Source of the DNA: Bacteroidales bacterium | Lineage (GTDB): Bacteria; Bacteroidota; Bacteroidia; Bacteroidales; F082 | Reading direction: 5' to 3' | NCBI GenBank assembly: GCA_017645275.1 | Contig: JAGCPH010000020.1 | Span: forward strand, 62,001-126,000 | Length of the DNA: 64,000 nucleotides | Shown: positions 62,966-64,000 of the stretch, piece by piece | How positions within the stretch are numbered: the stretch's first letter is position 1 | Layout of the letters: each line of letters opens with the position of its first letter | Translations under genes and position numbers: made by a program | The notes under the pieces: generated by a model | The model's input: the letters and a program-made list of their open reading frames with translations, nothing else | What the model was told of the DNA's origin: nothing | The model's database searches: none

Positions 62966-64000
62966 ATGCGCAAAAGTACAAAAAATAACATAATACACGG
63001 CATTTTAATTATCTTTGTGATATTTTTTGCCATTATCGCCAGCGTCACGGCGGCCTTGCGTGACGTGACGGTGCAGTGTATGATTGCGCGTTCAGTGGCT
63101 ACCGAGCTGTCAAAACGTCTCAACGCCGACGTCCGTATCAAGACTTTCTATATCACCAACGACGGCACCATTTGCGTCGAAAACGTGCATGCCAACGACC
63201 TTTATGGCTATCCTCTGTTTAAAATCGGGCAGCTTAACGCAAAGATAAGTCTATCGTTCGACTCCGATGTGCTGAGGTTTAAAAACATCTACATTAAAGA
63301 TGTTTTGGGAAGAATCGTGAAATATGAAGGCGACCAGAAACTCAACGCTACAGAGCTCTTCGCACAGCTGAAATCGGGAGGAGGCAATGACCACGACACA
63401 GAAACGAATTTTCATCTGACAGTCGATAAGTTGCAGGTCGACAATTGCCATGTGGTGTATTGGAACCAAAACAAAGACCATCCAGGACGTAAGAGCATGG
63501 ACTATGCACATATCGACATCGACAGCATTTACGGCACTTTCAGCAAACTGGAGATGTTCAATGACACTATCATGGGCATGGTGCACACGCTCAGGGGCAA
63601 GGACCGTTGCGGACTGGTGCTTAAAGATGGCAGCGGCGACGTGCTGTTCTGCGAGAAAAGTCTCACCGTCGACAGCCTCAAACTCAGCACAGGTGAGTCA
63701 CATGTCGACCTCGATTTGCGTTTCGACTACAACAGCTCCAGCGCATACTACGAATTTGTCGATTCGGTATATATGACAAGCAATATCAGAGAATCCACGC
63801 TTTTGCTCAGCGACCTGAGGTATTTTTCCTGGGTGCTGAAGAAAATGCCCGACAAACTGGTGTTTACCTGCGATTACAAAGGCACAGTCAGCGATTTTAC
63901 GGTCAGCGACCTGGATTTGTATTATGGCGACAACACCCACATGATGGGCAACGTCATGATGGAAGGCCTGCCTGAGTTCGAAGAGACTTATATCGATGTG
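62966..64000 (+). CDS. TamB-like translocation/assembly protein (partial, N-terminal part)
   Basis: The frame from ATG 62966 is open to the window's end (345 codons), so only the N-terminus is seen. Residues ~10-29 form a membrane anchor (IIHGILIIFVIFFAIIASV). Then follow AsmA/TamB-type beta-strand repeats (ELSKRLNADVRIKTFYITND, GTICVENVHANDLYGYPLF, LTVDKLQVDNCHVVYW). TamB proteins bridge the periplasm and help lipid or barrel-protein transport. A start after the internal TATCTTTG at 63010 would lose the anchor and is less likely. Confidence 0.82.
   Translation, partial: MRKSTKNNIIHGILIIFVIFFAIIASVTAALRDVTVQCMIARSVATELSKRLNADVRIKTFYITNDGTICVENVHANDLYGYPLFKIGQLNAKISLSFDSDVLRFKNIYIKDVLGRIVKYEGDQKLNATELFAQLKSGGGNDHDTETNFHLTVDKLQVDNCHVVYWNQNKDHPGRKSMDYAHIDIDSIYGTFSKLEMFNDTIMGMVHTLRGKDRCGLVLKDGSGDVLFCEKSLTVDSLKLSTGESHVDLDLRFDYNSSSAYYEFVDSVYMTSNIRESTLLLSDLRYFSWVLKKMPDKLVFTCDYKGTVSDFTVSDLDLYYGDNTHMMGNVMMEGLPEFEETYIDV
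62971..62978 (-). promoter_or_regulatory. -7 box of tsaD inside the start of the TamB-like gene
   Basis: TACTTTTG on the minus strand, 16 bases upstream of the tsaD ATG. It overlaps codons 2-5 of the divergent TamB-like gene. Confidence 0.6.

Overview
The window reads as chromosome of an anaerobic member of the Bacteroidales (Bacteroidota). The evidence is several proteins with type IX secretion (T9SS) C-terminal sorting domains, a gliding-motility-type C-terminal domain, many upstream boxes matching the Bacteroidota -7 consensus TAnnTTTG, few Shine-Dalgarno sequences, menaquinone genes, an S16 protein with an Ala/Lys-rich tail, and a rubrerythrin. Genes for alpha-L-fucosidase, GH109 alpha-N-acetylgalactosaminidase and hexosamine/galactose kinases suggest a gut or mucin-associated life style (inference). 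No rRNA, tRNA, CRISPR array or insertion sequence was recognised.

Layout. 1-5 kb: the tail of an unknown gene, a very large pyruvate-phosphate-dikinase-like protein, and a rubrerythrin, separated by a strong bidirectional terminator. 5-17.3 kb: a sugar salvage region. It holds a GH109 lipoprotein, a NahK-like kinase, a FucP-like transporter, a sugar nucleotidyltransferase and galactokinase. The last three sit in a probable minus-strand operon with a T9SS protein, a SEL1-repeat protein and a PepSY-like lipoprotein; a divergent GH29 fucosidase follows. 17.3-21 kb: the minus-strand set DUF1573-yajC-ybbR-coaE and a T9SS type B protein. 21-23.3 kb: a ClpB-like ATPase without the N-domain.

23.3-27.6 kb: an AT-rich accessory island (RhuM-Fic protein, two unknown proteins, WYL regulator, DEDDh exonuclease). 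27.7-34.5 kb: rpsP, a DNA polymerase III alpha with a fused N-terminal proofreading exonuclease, thioredoxin and a DUF58 protein. 34.5-44.2 kb: two envelope proteins on the minus strand, then a plus-strand run DUF456-dipeptidase-rarA-ubiE-menA-fRMsr, then a sigma-like protein fused to a macrodomain-like region. 44.3-45 kb: a von Willebrand A protein.

45-60 kb: a structured RNA ending in an intrinsic terminator stands directly before a five-gene operon of secreted proteins. The operon encodes a subtilisin-like protease with a dockerin, a protein with three cohesin-like modules, a C10 (streptopain-like) protease with GLUG repeats, another T9SS protein, and a small protein with a sorting-tail-like C-terminus. 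This looks like a T9SS-exported cohesin/dockerin protease assembly and is the strongest candidate for an undescribed system here. 60-64 kb: DUF5618, dgt, tsaD and the start of a TamB-like gene.

A window-wide curiosity is a set of degenerate seven-base arrays (CTAANNN, or TTAGNNN on the other strand). Most begin in or directly beside a gene's stop codon and place stop codons in all three frames. One pair forms nearly perfect 25-base inverted repeats around the accessory island and rpsP.
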